Made by a program: the position numbers and the translations under genes. This document shows, piece by piece, positions 16,601-24,203 of a stretch of 25,434 bases of DNA; position 1 is the first letter of the stretch; the number at the start of each line of letters is the position of its first letter. This DNA comes from a virus: positions 1 to 25,434 of IMG/VR virus record IMGVR_UViG_3300047368_000187; one strand, given 5' to 3'. A model generated the notes under the pieces. The model saw only the letters and a list, made by a program, of their open reading frames with translations, was not told where the DNA came from and searched no databases.

Positions 16601-19600
16601 ATACCACTGAAACTGTAAATTATCGGTATGACCGCGAATGATGTACATATCATTTGCGTCGGTAAAGCTGTTGGTGTCAGTAAAGGCTAATGTCGGTCTA
16701 GAGCTATTGATGTAAATAGACGCGTCACCTAAGTTTTGAGTTACTTCAAGCGTGCCAGTAACAGTGCCGCCTGCAAGCGGAAGGTGTCCCACTTGGCTGT
16801 ATGTATATGCAGTGTCGTAGTTGCCTTTGTCTGTATCTGTAAGATCGCCTCTGTGCCAAACGTCGTTGCCGTTCCATTGAAGTTTGTACGCTGTATTGTT
16901 CGGTACGAAATCTAGGTCTTGGTTGGCGGTATGCCATATCTGCCAGCTTGCCGAAGCGTTTCTCTTGAAGGTAAACAGGGTGCGGTTGCCGTCACTATCG
17001 CCGTTAATATCAAACCCGTTAGGGTTAAAGGTTAAACCTTTCGACGTGTCAATCTCGCCAGCGACGTCTAAGTTGCCGCCTATATCGACATTCTTGTTTT
17101 GATAAAGCTCCATCGTAATATCGGCAGTGGTATCACCAGCGGAGAAAATTAAACTGTCGTCACCGTTAGAATCGACCCACATCTCATACTGACCACCAGC
17201 CGTTTTAATCGTTAGGCCAGCGTCACGGTCGTATGGCGTTTCTATAAGTAATGTGTCCCGGTAGCCTGCGTCGTAGTCGTGATACAAATGCAGCGCAGGC
17301 GCGTTTATAGTTGATTTCGTTATCTTTGCGGGGAAGTTAAGTTCAAAAAGGTCGTTTGTTTCGTTCCAAGTCAAAGAGGCAGCCGTTGCGGTGTTGCGGT
17401 CTACAATAAGGCCAGCGCCGTCAGATAGTGCCTGCGTATTACCCGCGTTCACGGTTATCGTTTTGTCGACCACGTCGAGATCGGTTACCGAGTACGAATT
17501 AATGTCACCTGTGATATTCAAGGCACCTTGCAGTGATAGGTCACCCGTGATCGTAAGGTCAGCGTCAAACGTGTCATCAACGTCAGAGCGTAGGAATTTT
17601 GTCGAATCGAGGTTGTCTAAATAGTCAGCGTTACCGCCCGTGGAGACGACCCCTGTGACGCCCTCGTTGGCTTCTACCGTGAACGGTACTGTCTGCCCAG
17701 TAAATGCCGTACCGACGCCTGTGACGCGCACACGGAACTGTAGATTTGTACTGTCGGGTAGGTCGTTGCCTGTCCCCGTCGTAAAGGTCTTACTCACATC
17801 TCCGTTAAAGTAATAAACGAGATACGTGTAGCCGTAGTAACTCGACAGGTCGTACTCAATATACTGTAGCGTATGCGTCTTAGTCGCTGAGGTAAGATCG
17901 GTAAACGTCCCGTCAGCGGACACTTCGAAGTTGAGCGTGGCTTGCGCCTGTGCGGTTGTGTAGTTGGTAGTGGCGTAAAAAAAGTGATTCGATAAAAACT
18001 CGACTTCTACGTCAGCCGTTCCGTGATCGAACTTATCCGACGACGTACCGACCGTGACCGTACCGCCTGATGCGGTAAAGCTACCCGACGCTTCTTTGTA
18101 GTCACCATTAGAGCCGCCAACAGACGTTGCCAATGCGCCATATATCTCGTCGAGTGCGTCCTGTGAGAACATCGCTCGCGTGATAGATCCTGCCGCCATA
18201 CTACTAGCCTCAAGATCACCAAGGACAACGAGGTTTTCTTTTGCGGTGATTACGTCCGCCGTGATGTTGCCGTCTACAGTCAGCAGGTTGTCTGACGGGT
18301 TATATAAAAACTTGTCTTTAAGGCTAAACTTGCCCGTGTTGTCGAGGTAAAAGCCTGTATCTGTAGCTGCCCAATTACCTTGTCCAGCGTATAGCTCTGC
18401 CGATGTGATCGTAATACCACCAACTGAACCACCGGTTATCGTGCCAGCGTTATCACTTATGTCAGCTAGGTTTGCGATCGTTAGTTTGTTAGCGACGAGG
18501 CTACCGTCAATAATGATGTCGCCATCTATTTCAGCAGGTGCTGTGCCGGACGGCACCTTATACAAACCGCGCACTTCCTGCGCCGTCAATGCTCTGTTGT
18601 AAGCGCGAATCTCTGTAAACTTACCGTTGAAGTTTTCACTGCCCGTACTGATGTTTGTTTCCGTGTTACAGCCAATTACAACAGGGCGCGAGGAAACCAC
18701 CGGTGTATATGACTCTGTGCTAACAAGCTCGCCGTTCACATATCCAGAAAGAGTGCCGCTACCATCTTCACTCAAGCAGAAGTGATGCCACTCGCCCTGC
18801 GCGACGACGCCCATTGATTCAGTGCCTGGCTCACCGAAAAGCGTTATAGCTTGATCACCAGACTGACTTTGATTGAGTATTACCGCCCACCCATCAGAAG
18901 CGTCCCTTGTAAGAATGCGAGTTTGACTGGTGCCTGATGAAGTTTCAGACTTAAACCAGAATGACCATGCAAAGCCGTCAGCCGTTTCCAGCGCATCCGC
19001 GTCTGTGTCGTTAAGTAGTATAAATCCACTGTTGGTGTTGCTTTGAACTGACTTAGCTGATGGCGAGTCTGTGCTTATTGTCGGCGCTGTCGAGCCTCTA
19101 TGAATTCCCGTCTTACCCGAAATGACTTCTTGTAGCTCTTCCTCTCCGTCGCCGTCTAAATCCTTAATAGAGTTACAGGGCCAATAGTGTGCTAAACCGT
19201 CAGACGGTAGTTCGTGTAGCACGTCGTCTCTGTCTAAGTCAGCAAGCTCGCCTTCGTTGTTTGTCGCGTTGTCCTCAATGCCGTCAAGACGTGTTCCGCT
19301 GACGGCAGGAAGCGTAAATGTTGTCGTTGTGTACGAGCTTGGTAGTGTCAGACCATCAGCGTTTGTTACTAAGTAACGTACGCGTATATCGATGTCTTGA
19401 TTGTCGATGCCTAGCTGAAACTTTGCTTTATCGGCCGTCTCGTCTTGAATAATCTGCGTGTTGTACTCGTCTGAGTTTGCAATAGCCCAGCCGACCTCAA
19501 TAGAGGTTGCTTCTTCAGGAACGTCACTAAATGGCACGACTAGTGACACTTGCGCGCTACCGTCGCTCAACGTAATGACGGCACTACTGACAGTGCCAAT

Positions 19601-21280
19601 GGTCATGCTTGTGGGTGCGGCGTTGTATTGCTGTTCCTCGTCGAAGAACAGACCAATAGGCTCGTTACCTCTGTTGGCGTTCCAGGTGTATATCGACGAG
19701 TCGTATTCACGCAGGCTAAGTTTGACGTTCATCGACGAAATGTCGACGCCTACCTGGTCGACAATGAAGTACTTACCGCTGTAACCCGCACTGTCGTAAT
19801 CGAGTGCTACGACGTCGCCCGGTACTAAGTTAAAACAGCGACTGCCAAAAGTACCAGTTGCCGTGAGCGTCACGCGGCTTTCGCGCACTAGGTACTCAGC
19901 AATATCTTCAGCTTGGTAGTAATCCGTGCACCCGGTAAGCGTCACAGTTTTGTGTAACTTCTCACCGGAGTCTGCCGTTAGGTAGGTTTGGTATTGAGAG
20001 CCAGATGTTTCATCGAGCGGAGGCCAAGACACTTGGTCTGTTTTGTAGTGCTTGTTTGCGTTGAGAAACTTAGCAGTCATGCGATTGATGCGCTGCTTTC
20101 TGTCTCCCTGAGATATTTTCAAGCCACCTATAATGTCGTCGTCATTAAGAGTAATAACAGGCGAAGCCACATCGTCCATGTGTACAGCGTACTCGCCGTT
20201 TATGTGATGCAGGTTGGCTCTAAAGGATTGGAGTATTTGTTGTATGTTGTCGAGTACTTCTTTGCTGTTGTCGACAGCCATGTTTAGACGGAAACGCTTT
20301 TGCTTGTTGGCAAAGGCGCCTGTCGTAATTTGGTCCATCCGGTAGTTAGGTATGATGCCGTTATCGGCTATCTCGTACGTAACTCCAAGATGAGGATCGT
20401 AGACAACCAGTTGGCTGCCCGTTTGGTTGGTAGCTCTAGCCGGGATGTCGACATACGTGTCGCACTTGTTTGCTGCTGTTATAAAACTAGGCAGATCACA
20501 CTCTGAATAGTCAACGCCTCGTCCGTACTCCGTGTTTGTCAGCATATCGAGCAAAGCAAGCGCTGGGTTGTCGCTAAACGCCCAAGTTGACGGTGTTGCG
20601 CTACGATGCGACCCGCTGCCACCGGCAACAGTGCTGTCTAGTCGCGGGTCGTAAAGCTTACGGCCGCGAACCAAGTATTGTGTTTGCGGTTCGCCCTGGT
20701 ATGCCGGGTTAGACTTGTCAAACCAAAAGCGCTCTACGACGTACGCGACACCTTGACCTTTTTTGCTTGCATCCCACTGACTAAAATCGGTTGAGTACGT
20801 AGTTTTTAGGTTGGAAAAGTAGTTACCCGCTGTCGGGCCTAACGATACTGCTGCTTCAAAGTGACGCGAGTGACCTGCTGTAAATCGTGACGCAAGGTGC
20901 GATTCGCCGTCGATCAGCACTTTTTCGATACCGTCAATTGGCCCGTTGCTTAATGACGAGATACGGTACAAAAAGCGATTTAGGCCCCAACGCTTATCGG
21001 ATGTATCTGGTGAGCCGCCGCCGCCACGGTAGTTAGTAAAGGATGCGTTAGCCATCGGCACTTGCTTTCTAGAGACACGCTTATAAAGCGTAGTCGTGCC
21101 GACCAGTGCTCGTCCGTAGACCGTGTACAAAGCACGGTTGCTGTCGTGGCCTGAAATTTGATGTGAGGCCATCTCGTTGGCTTGTTTTTCAGCCTGACGT
21201 TGCATTTTTCGCTGTTGGTAGAAACTAGCTGCGGTCAGCGCGCCTACTACAACAATTGCTGCGGTTATCGGATCAACCAT
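7610..21280 (-). CDS. Giant J-like central tail fibre / tail-tip protein with S74 chaperone
   Basis: A single open frame of 4556 residues that fills over half the window. Residues 1-550 resemble the lambda gpJ-type tail tip (AAIVVVGALTAASF helix, YLVRGRKLYDPRLDS, NPALALLDMLTNTEYG, then SLREYDSS). They are followed by a fibronectin-III-like domain (about 555-660), a LamG/jelly-roll domain (about 690-905, with WSFWFK, GEWHHFCLSEDG, AYNRALTAQEV), and a long Thr/Ser/Gly/Asn-rich beta shaft with TVTG/NITSSG repeats. Within the shaft are four near-identical 80-residue repeats and two related 300-residue modules. A C1q/TNF-like jelly roll lies at about 4205-4355. The end is an S74 intramolecular chaperone: Ser4463-Asp with Lys4468 (SDINQK), releasing 94 residues. 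It probably trimerises and binds the host receptor. It starts 4 nt after the hub gene. Confidence 0.95.
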   Translation of the reverse strand: MVDPITAAIVVVGALTAASFYQQRKMQRQAEKQANEMASHQISGHDSNRALYTVYGRALVGTTTLYKRVSRKQVPMANASFTNYRGGGGSPDTSDKRWGLNRFLYRISSLSNGPIDGIEKVLIDGESHLASRFTAGHSRHFEAAVSLGPTAGNYFSNLKTTYSTDFSQWDASKKGQGVAYVVERFWFDKSNPAYQGEPQTQYLVRGRKLYDPRLDSTVAGGSGSHRSATPSTWAFSDNPALALLDMLTNTEYGRGVDYSECDLPSFITAANKCDTYVDIPARATNQTGSQLVVYDPHLGVTYEIADNGIIPNYRMDQITTGAFANKQKRFRLNMAVDNSKEVLDNIQQILQSFRANLHHINGEYAVHMDDVASPVITLNDDDIIGGLKISQGDRKQRINRMTAKFLNANKHYKTDQVSWPPLDETSGSQYQTYLTADSGEKLHKTVTLTGCTDYYQAEDIAEYLVRESRVTLTATGTFGSRCFNLVPGDVVALDYDSAGYSGKYFIVDQVGVDISSMNVKLSLREYDSSIYTWNANRGNEPIGLFFDEEQQYNAAPTSMTIGTVSSAVITLSDGSAQVSLVVPFSDVPEEATSIEVGWAIANSDEYNTQIIQDETADKAKFQLGIDNQDIDIRVRYLVTNADGLTLPSSYTTTTFTLPAVSGTRLDGIEDNATNNEGELADLDRDDVLHELPSDGLAHYWPCNSIKDLDGDGEEELQEVISGKTGIHRGSTAPTISTDSPSAKSVQSNTNSGFILLNDTDADALETADGFAWSFWFKSETSSGTSQTRILTRDASDGWAVILNQSQSGDQAITLFGEPGTESMGVVAQGEWHHFCLSEDGSGTLSGYVNGELVSTESYTPVVSSRPVVIGCNTETNISTGSENFNGKFTEIRAYNRALTAQEVRGLYKVPSGTAPAEIDGDIIIDGSLVANKLTIANLADISDNAGTITGGSVGGITITSAELYAGQGNWAATDTGFYLDNTGKFSLKDKFLYNPSDNLLTVDGNITADVITAKENLVVLGDLEASSMAAGSITRAMFSQDALDEIYGALATSVGGSNGDYKEASGSFTASGGTVTVGTSSDKFDHGTADVEVEFLSNHFFYATTNYTTAQAQATLNFEVSADGTFTDLTSATKTHTLQYIEYDLSSYYGYTYLVYYFNGDVSKTFTTGTGNDLPDSTNLQFRVRVTGVGTAFTGQTVPFTVEANEGVTGVVSTGGNADYLDNLDSTKFLRSDVDDTFDADLTITGDLSLQGALNITGDINSYSVTDLDVVDKTITVNAGNTQALSDGAGLIVDRNTATAASLTWNETNDLFELNFPAKITKSTINAPALHLYHDYDAGYRDTLLIETPYDRDAGLTIKTAGGQYEMWVDSNGDDSLIFSAGDTTADITMELYQNKNVDIGGNLDVAGEIDTSKGLTFNPNGFDINGDSDGNRTLFTFKRNASASWQIWHTANQDLDFVPNNTAYKLQWNGNDVWHRGDLTDTDKGNYDTAYTYSQVGHLPLAGGTVTGTLEVTQNLGDASIYINSSRPTLAFTDTNSFTDANDMYIIRGHTDNLQFQWYDDSEGSTSTSLTLASTGAATFTSTVDWSGGSSTNANTAYTYSQVGHLPLTGGTITGDTNFTENDKLSFGTDNDFKIYHAGTTYLDNTSGNLYIRNLADDMDIRFESDDGSGGTKTYLSLDGSTDTLKAQTKFQVLPGNNRTNGFHYTAANTISNQNHTMMLLDFNFSGTETHTTDNYKYGLYIDYDSSDSGGDTSNETRLFPLYVDARNLADGTADRLDAAYLYARQNGSANMAALRGLFSYGLALNSGGTVASMYGSHSQATAQSSGTGEVTNAYGALNQAVANSSSGTTIAKLVGAANITSTQSGNTSDITHMYGSWNEVQLDATNNAHTISNMYAVYALIDENDTGTDHTVNNSYLFYGDYQGNLQDSTFYPNTNAYGVFIADDVPSQFNGRVRAKEFDVNGALVIDNNRAATLTGIKHDNTSDLVIDLDDNTYVKINNPDGVEAIKIGGGGSTDAKNTYSNDIHRFYKADGTYELAQFYQGMADFYDNDVQGEGFYMSALDINGAASGDTYFTGGTASQRRLTITTSDVGANANAKHTFKVGSASGQMVFGNNTTADLLTVATGGITVNGSVTADSIVVDGIERIESDGDFIANNLTVAGNFTMTTGSIGVNGNLSANFGYVLAGTSSANGFWVGSNQIVEGDTRNLKNIGTVDSGAITSTGTSSFANIDIGGDGLTSTDDLDSLTDGFYKWSNSQPSNSPGYAYFNLFQMTDPNQKIQLAWGGSSGGRLFVRRADSGAFYSWTEFFSTYHPPTLAEVTSGGNTTINNITVGTITSGAITSSGQVTTAGSITAGNASTTLGYYVGATQVIQGSTRNLVNIGTILSGAITSTGTGTFNNSVLFTDTDITSMNTGIKTLNNGGLSIALDEDDEVASTDFRVRIDRSSGDSQLVLDASGNLDVEGRGTFNELTLTGDSDNLTINEAAGDWTINNAQQNNGITIYDGSSGVVINYNGSGVAQFDGGGGMDLLSGNLQINGVSRITAAGNATLGTISSGAVTASGNIRLNKEGTADASNQIYASRDLEFLASGWDTNNNVARDVMWKVRNVPTASVYPDHDLQFIESDQGSDYIKFQLHGRGSNNHTDPLSATFFGNVSIEAGSGTNAGDGDLEVADAISGGRFKLGATTIIDGSANMSNIGTISSGNITSSGTVTANSVVVDGIERIESDGDVIANNLTVAGNFTMTTGSIGVNGNLSANFGYVLAGTSSANGFWVGSNQIVEGDTRNLKNIGSISSGNITSSGNITASTNNGFLYAKSLRLENGEVSDTDFQYAYQMIVDANDTLGLMSDEGDMDGGYPFGIYFLGDGGGTTKTLGSGLVGVWNTTNFKKVHADHMVGLYDGTQNLTAPDINITGNLKLNDVVRINSAGNATLGTISGSTVTVDASNPILYISDTNNGGGGGASGKILFKNTEGNASGIGYTGDEIDNSDLIISTNAGGTYGGYLGLDAAGIADPARIILEPKTSVRIATGGLEFGTQEVITSARHIKNVVQAQIGATNGLNNYGSLQVNQAANNDEAGIAVLSTSANRSIRLWVDETKSYINSGNGGSADLVLNEAVTIDQTGNVTAKDITGNNLTLLSTSGHTTFTLGSRSADPTPTTNGSYDFKPGMRVSAFEPADGSIDGDADLPLAWNGSINLDENQTYATAAADQTFTFTVNNRHGTRWFAKVKTNDAESGNSPKLGVNGGTEYRLEYLDAAPADGENDTDAWHVIDITEDVVTGSNTLKVWMENTAKTYVLAIYVYPATGIMLPNEPYESVGYFHKGIGIGDSRIFDEDANLSNVGTISSGNITSSGTVTANSVVVNGIERIESDGDVIANNLTVAGNFTMTTGSIGVNGNLSANFGYVLAGTSSANGYWVGSNQIVEGDTRNLKNIGTISSGAITSTGASSFGTITSGAIDATGNSEFDKIDIVNTNQTEMLRIRADDTISNTDFNALFIDHNCSGSEAHTGDNTHRSILVDLDSSATGGDTSNEHRVRGIEANVRVTGDSDAVYGVFGYAEGQNGASTVSEVVGVYGQAVADEHTAGRVSNAYALRGVAYGYGQGTGDITAFFGTHSKVHLTTSQDKNCGSLHGGFFDVETDDPGQAQTVNNIFGVRATWDDDSGGNVTAANAYLFYGGYEGTNNVSGGKYGVFIVSDCENRFAGTVRTNSEFNVSGTTVVNSDRNGIFTAIKHDNTLDVVIDLDNNTYTKINNPDGDLAISIGGGGNTDLMNRYINDIHRFRKADDTTDLAEFMTGSITLNEPVSADVLYSDEITLSNGAPSTTTNKLYNVGGALYFNGSTVNQATAFNNLTGKTSGTGDYKTTGKFRSSDNIRSGEGSGGVALTINDGYGNANVTFNHEDGVPEQDGNAARIEVNTDSSSAATMYFEVKSDVTDGLAVQTDAVFQADGSGIAIASGKTLRSASGELTLQANDVDFVIQDTTDSITNFIWRDFSASKLYLGTADAQVELRSHLTQQSGFNITTPGVLTANSVVVNGIERIESDGDVIANNLTVAGNLNMTTGSIGVNGNLSANFGYVLAGTSSANGYWVGSNQIVEGDTRNLKNIGTIVAGGKITSTELTITGGTDVDDIYINNTSPTLAFTDSNSFSDANDKYIVRGASTGKLQFQWHDNSANTTTQTFLIDESGNADFEGTITSNGSTVLTSASYDTQVCHLKSNVNAAIAQGAANEFTVDFNLEEHSDSTTFSHSSGVVTVATTGWYKVYANMVYANASSSARNTVRAYVEKNGSEIVSTRTYDYDRGSSYGKYSNNKIETMLYLTANDTVSIGNYAYNEDGICTIEAAECEFIVSSVSVQTTSTNADTVDGLHASSFIRSDANDTATGEVTFTSDIYMNQYLRHTSNAGTNLRFEVDRVRITAGNVEMIDCVEGTSDYVDIIDSVRVKSGGDLECAGNITAYSTTSISDINQKTNIQAIQSPIEKIKAISGYEFDWKQSGEHSGGVIAQEVEQIMPNIVKETSIRDSETMKSVDYQAIIGLLVETVKDLNKRIEELEDGNN
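8957..9195 (-). repeat. Fibre repeat R4 (about 80 aa, residues ~4030-4109)
   Basis: The last of four near-identical blocks in the fibre gene, encoding VNGIERIESDGDVIANNL, then NLSANFGYVLAGTSSANGYW, then VGSNQIVEGDTRNLKNIG. It shares long identical DNA runs with R2 and R3. It differs from them at LNMTTG instead of FTMTTG. Confidence 0.9.
9900..10790 (-). repeat. Fibre module M2 (about 300 aa), paralogue of M1
   Basis: Residues about 3497-3793, from LFIDHNCSGSEAHTGDN through repeated 'YG' blocks (SNAYALRGVAYGYG, GTHSKVHL, AYLFYGGYEG) to IKHDNTLDVVIDLDNNTY and NDIHRFRKADDTTDLAEF. It aligns element by element with M1. It may be a large beta-helical or intertwined shaft unit duplicated within the gene. 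Boundaries are approximate. Confidence 0.7.
10967..11207 (-). repeat. Fibre repeat R3 (about 80 aa, residues ~3359-3438)
   Basis: The third block in protein order. It is nearly identical to R4, including the Tyr in SSANGYW, but keeps FTMTTG like R1 and R2. It is preceded and followed by GTISSG/ITSTG shaft motifs. Confidence 0.9.
12899..13140 (-). repeat. Fibre repeat R2 (about 80 aa, residues ~2714-2794)
   Basis: The second block in protein order. It has VDGIERIESDGDVIANN and SSANGFW. At DNA level it matches R3 and R4 over most of its length, including third codon positions, which points to recent duplication or gene conversion. Confidence 0.9.
14633..14875 (-). repeat. Fibre repeat R1 (about 80 aa, residues ~2136-2216)
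   Basis: The first block in protein order. The protein is almost the same as R2 (DGDFIANN instead of DGDVIANN), but the DNA differs at many third positions. It therefore looks like the oldest or least homogenised copy. Confidence 0.9.
15150..16120 (-). repeat. Fibre module M1 (about 320 aa), paralogue of M2
   Basis: Residues about 1721-2044, from LLDFNFSGTETHTTDN through 'YG' blocks (SMYGSHSQATAQSS, AYGALNQAVANSS, MYGSWNEVQL, SYLFYGDYQG) to IKHDNTSDLVIDLDDNTY and NDIHRFYKADGTYELAQF. It is clearly related to M2 in order and motifs but more diverged than the 80-residue repeats. Boundaries are approximate. Confidence 0.7.
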
Positions 21281-21283
21281 CTT

Positions 21284-21838
21284 TTACTGTCCCCACTTTA
21301 TGGGCAGCTTTTCCTGCTGCGAATACTGAAAAATTGTGTCGTTCGGGTAGTACTCTTCCTGACTAGACGTGTTCGTAAACCGACCCGTAACAACCTCAAA
21401 AGCAGCCCAATGACTTGTTAGCTTTATCGTGAAATCGCTTTTCGTTTTGGTTTCATCGAACTGCCATGTATCAACGAGTCCTGCGTAAAGTTTGATAACG
21501 CTTGTGCTACTCAAGAGCTCGTACTCGTCGTCAAGGAACGCCAAAAAAACAGACGCTTCTTTGCCGAAGTGAGCATCGTCTACGTATTCTTGATAAGCCG
21601 TACGGTCAGCGCCGGCAAACTTCACTTGGTAGGTGCTAGATGACAGCGATGTTGTGCGCTGTACGCTGCTTGCGCCGAGCAGTGCCTGGTCGCCCGGCGA
21701 ATACGTAACACCGGCATAGGTGATGGGCTTGTGGTTGTCAGTGACCTTGAAACCTGTGCCAGGCAAGTTGATCAAGATGGCTGTTCTGTAACTAGCAGAC
21801 GCAAGCGCTGCTGCCACATTAGATGGCATCGAAATCAC
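21284..21838 (-). CDS. Tail hub / minor tail protein (gpL-like)
   Basis: 184 residues from a GTG start (21838) placed 6 nt after a perfect AGGAGG; an ATG nine bases later would be 15 nt away. The sequence has the layout of gpL-type or DUF2163-like tail-hub proteins, as I recall that family: an N-terminal YRTAILINLPG, then ITYAGVTYSPGDQAL, a central barrel (STYQVKFAGADRTAYQEYV, KLYAGLVDTWQFDE) and a C-terminal RFTNTSSQEEYYPNDTIFQYS. Such proteins sit between the tail tube and the tip fibre. It is encoded between tape measure and J-like fibre, the normal siphophage order. The family name is moderately certain. Confidence 0.8.
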   Translation of the reverse strand: MISMPSNVAAALASASYRTAILINLPGTGFKVTDNHKPITYAGVTYSPGDQALLGASSVQRTTSLSSSTYQVKFAGADRTAYQEYVDDAHFGKEASVFLAFLDDEYELLSSTSVIKLYAGLVDTWQFDETKTKSDFTIKLTSHWAAFEVVTGRFTNTSSQEEYYPNDTIFQYSQQEKLPIKWGQ

Positions 21839-21848
21839 GGGTTACCTC

Positions 21849-24203
21849 CTAGAATGATGGGGCGACTAGATTCTCGTCAGAGATTGAGCGGATCATGTCG
21901 GTGAGCTCGTTACGACGCTGTTCGAGCGCGCCAAAGACGAGGTCAGGGTCAGCGACGCCGTTGATTTGTAGCGTCAACGGAGCGCCTGTAGACGGACGGT
22001 TGTTGCGGTCAGCAAGGAACGTAGTCAGGTCACGGTTAGCCCGTGAGCTTACGACTCGCTCGCCTCGTTCCAGCATGTAGGTGCCTGTTGAGGGCAATGA
22101 GTCCATACCGTCGTGTGCTTGTCCCTTCATGATGTCGCGTAATACCAAGCCAGTTTGCGCTGCGGTTATCGCCACCATTGGTAGGTTTGCTGGGAACGGA
22201 GCGGATGACCAGGCGTTCATAAGGGCTTTGCCTTGCATTACGATTGCTTCTTTCAGAGCTAGGGCTGTATTTAGCGCTGCTATTTTCTTTGAGCTCCGTG
22301 CGCCTGCCTGTAAAACGCTATCAAAAGTTGCATAACTTTGTACCATGCTACTGACACGACCTTTCACAGCCATCGATAAAGTGCCAAATTCTTTCTTTAC
22401 TTCTTGAATAGCCAGCTTCCAGCGTTCAGCCCAAGACATCTGTACGTCTTCTTTTGCTTCGGCTGGGCCTGCGTCAGCCGCATCTGGATCTGTATCGCCT
22501 CGCAGTGCTGCCCAGAAAGAACGGAAGCCCGGTATGGCTTCTAAGGCGCTTGTGCCGACGCCGCTTACGAACTCCGTAAAGCCCGTCTGTATATCAGCAA
22601 AATTAGGTAGCGCGCCCATTGCATTGCCAGCGCCGCCCATAACAGCATCAGTACCGGCGCCTAGTACGCTCATAGTGTCATTTTTCACACCTGCTAAAAC
22701 ATCTTGGAGGGAGTTGTACTTGCCGTCCTCACCCCTAAAATCCATTGCCTGATCGATTAGCCCTTGACCGGCAGCAAAGTTTGCTCCAGGCGCATTTCGT
22801 AAGGTGCTGATCTGGTTGTTAAGCGCTGTGTCGTCGTTGCCGACTGTGCCGCGAAGCTTTGCAGCTAGGCTATTCATTTTAAGCTTGTCCATAATGTCTG
22901 CGACGTTACGGACGACCTTGCGGCCCATAAGTTTTAGCTGAAGCGGTATTTCTTTAAAGGCATTTATGATGGTCTCGCCAACGCCCTTACCAATAAGGCT
23001 CACGCCTTCCATTAACTGACCAAATTTTTCTAGTAAATTAAACTTGGTGCTGAGGTAGGCAATTCCCGCCGCAAGCATCGCAATGCCAGTGATCATTAGG
23101 CCTATGGGATTAAGTAGCATCAATGCGCCAACGCGCACTAATCCTTGAATAAGCATCGCTAAAGCTGTGCCGGCTAAGACCATAATTCGCTGAGTGAGCG
23201 TGATGATTGCAGGCACCATAAACGTTGTGATTTGTACGGTCGCAAACAGAGCGGTATAGGCAAACTTGCCAAGTCCCACGACTGCGCCTGCTACTGTCAT
23301 TACAGTGAACGCGGTCATTCCTACGAGAAGTCTACCTAACAGCAACGTAGCCATGCCTGCTAAAGCAAGTGTGACGATGTGCACGTTGTCGGCTAAGACG
23401 CCAATGGCTTGCGACACTTTAGGCACCAGATTAAAAGTTTGGTTGAGCCGGTCGACCATTTCTACGAACGCGTTACGGAATAGCGTTTTAGCCTGCCCAA
23501 GCGTTAGCGCCATCTTGCCGACAGCGGTATTTGTGCCTTCAAGCTTCTCCGTAAGAATTGGAATGATTGTTTCAGCAGTAAGGCCGCCTTCCTGTGCGAA
23601 CAGGCGTAGCTGTCCAACAGTCATGCCTAAGCCTTCAGCGAGCATCTGAGTCAACACTACGTTGTTCTCAGACACCGATCTAAATTCGTCACCACGTAGC
23701 GTTCCCGACGCTAAACCCTGGGCAAACTGTCGTGCTGAGTTAGCCGCTTCTGAGGCAGTCGTACCTGACATTAAGAATGAGTTAGCAACTACTTGCGTCA
23801 CCTTCGCTACGTCCTCCTGAGAGGTGCCTAGTGACTTTGTAGATACAGCGATGCGTTGGTATAGGGTGCCGACCGAATCGAGCTCAGAGCGGCTTTCCTT
23901 GGCTATACGCTTGATGTCTAACATGCCGTTCGCAACTTCACGCGTCGTATCGAACGTCGCGCCCATCTTGTTACGAAGGTTGACCATTTCGTCTGCTGCG
24001 CGCGCTACTTCCGCTACGCCAAAGCCGCTCGCTACGGTTGCGCCAAGCGCTGCCATCTGTCCTTGAAACATCATGGCTTCGCGTCGCATGCCGCTGCTAA
24101 AGCGTCTAAAACGTCTATCGACCTTGTCAATGTCTTTGCGGAACTGCGCTGTGTTGGCGCTAATGCGTACCGCTAACGTACGTAATACTGCTCCACTCAT
24201 CAT
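21849..24203 (-). CDS. Tail tape measure protein
   Basis: 784 residues from the ATG at 24203, chosen because it makes a 4-nt ATGA overlap with the previous gene and has AGGA upstream. Residues about 55-245 match the conserved tape-measure N-terminal region: DEMVNLRNKMGAT, LYQRIAVSTKSLG, VVANSFLMSGTTASEAANS, RQFAQGLASGTLRGDEFRSV, and EGLGMTVGQLRLFAQEGGL. Residues about 266-385 are strongly hydrophobic (several membrane-like helices), as expected of a protein that is ejected and may form a channel. The tape sets tail length. At roughly 0.15 nm per residue a tail near 118 nm is expected, which is an estimate only. A tape of this size between the chaperones and tail hub fits a siphovirus. Confidence 0.95.
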   Translation of the reverse strand: MMSGAVLRTLAVRISANTAQFRKDIDKVDRRFRRFSSGMRREAMMFQGQMAALGATVASGFGVAEVARAADEMVNLRNKMGATFDTTREVANGMLDIKRIAKESRSELDSVGTLYQRIAVSTKSLGTSQEDVAKVTQVVANSFLMSGTTASEAANSARQFAQGLASGTLRGDEFRSVSENNVVLTQMLAEGLGMTVGQLRLFAQEGGLTAETIIPILTEKLEGTNTAVGKMALTLGQAKTLFRNAFVEMVDRLNQTFNLVPKVSQAIGVLADNVHIVTLALAGMATLLLGRLLVGMTAFTVMTVAGAVVGLGKFAYTALFATVQITTFMVPAIITLTQRIMVLAGTALAMLIQGLVRVGALMLLNPIGLMITGIAMLAAGIAYLSTKFNLLEKFGQLMEGVSLIGKGVGETIINAFKEIPLQLKLMGRKVVRNVADIMDKLKMNSLAAKLRGTVGNDDTALNNQISTLRNAPGANFAAGQGLIDQAMDFRGEDGKYNSLQDVLAGVKNDTMSVLGAGTDAVMGGAGNAMGALPNFADIQTGFTEFVSGVGTSALEAIPGFRSFWAALRGDTDPDAADAGPAEAKEDVQMSWAERWKLAIQEVKKEFGTLSMAVKGRVSSMVQSYATFDSVLQAGARSSKKIAALNTALALKEAIVMQGKALMNAWSSAPFPANLPMVAITAAQTGLVLRDIMKGQAHDGMDSLPSTGTYMLERGERVVSSRANRDLTTFLADRNNRPSTGAPLTLQINGVADPDLVFGALEQRRNELTDMIRSISDENLVAPSF

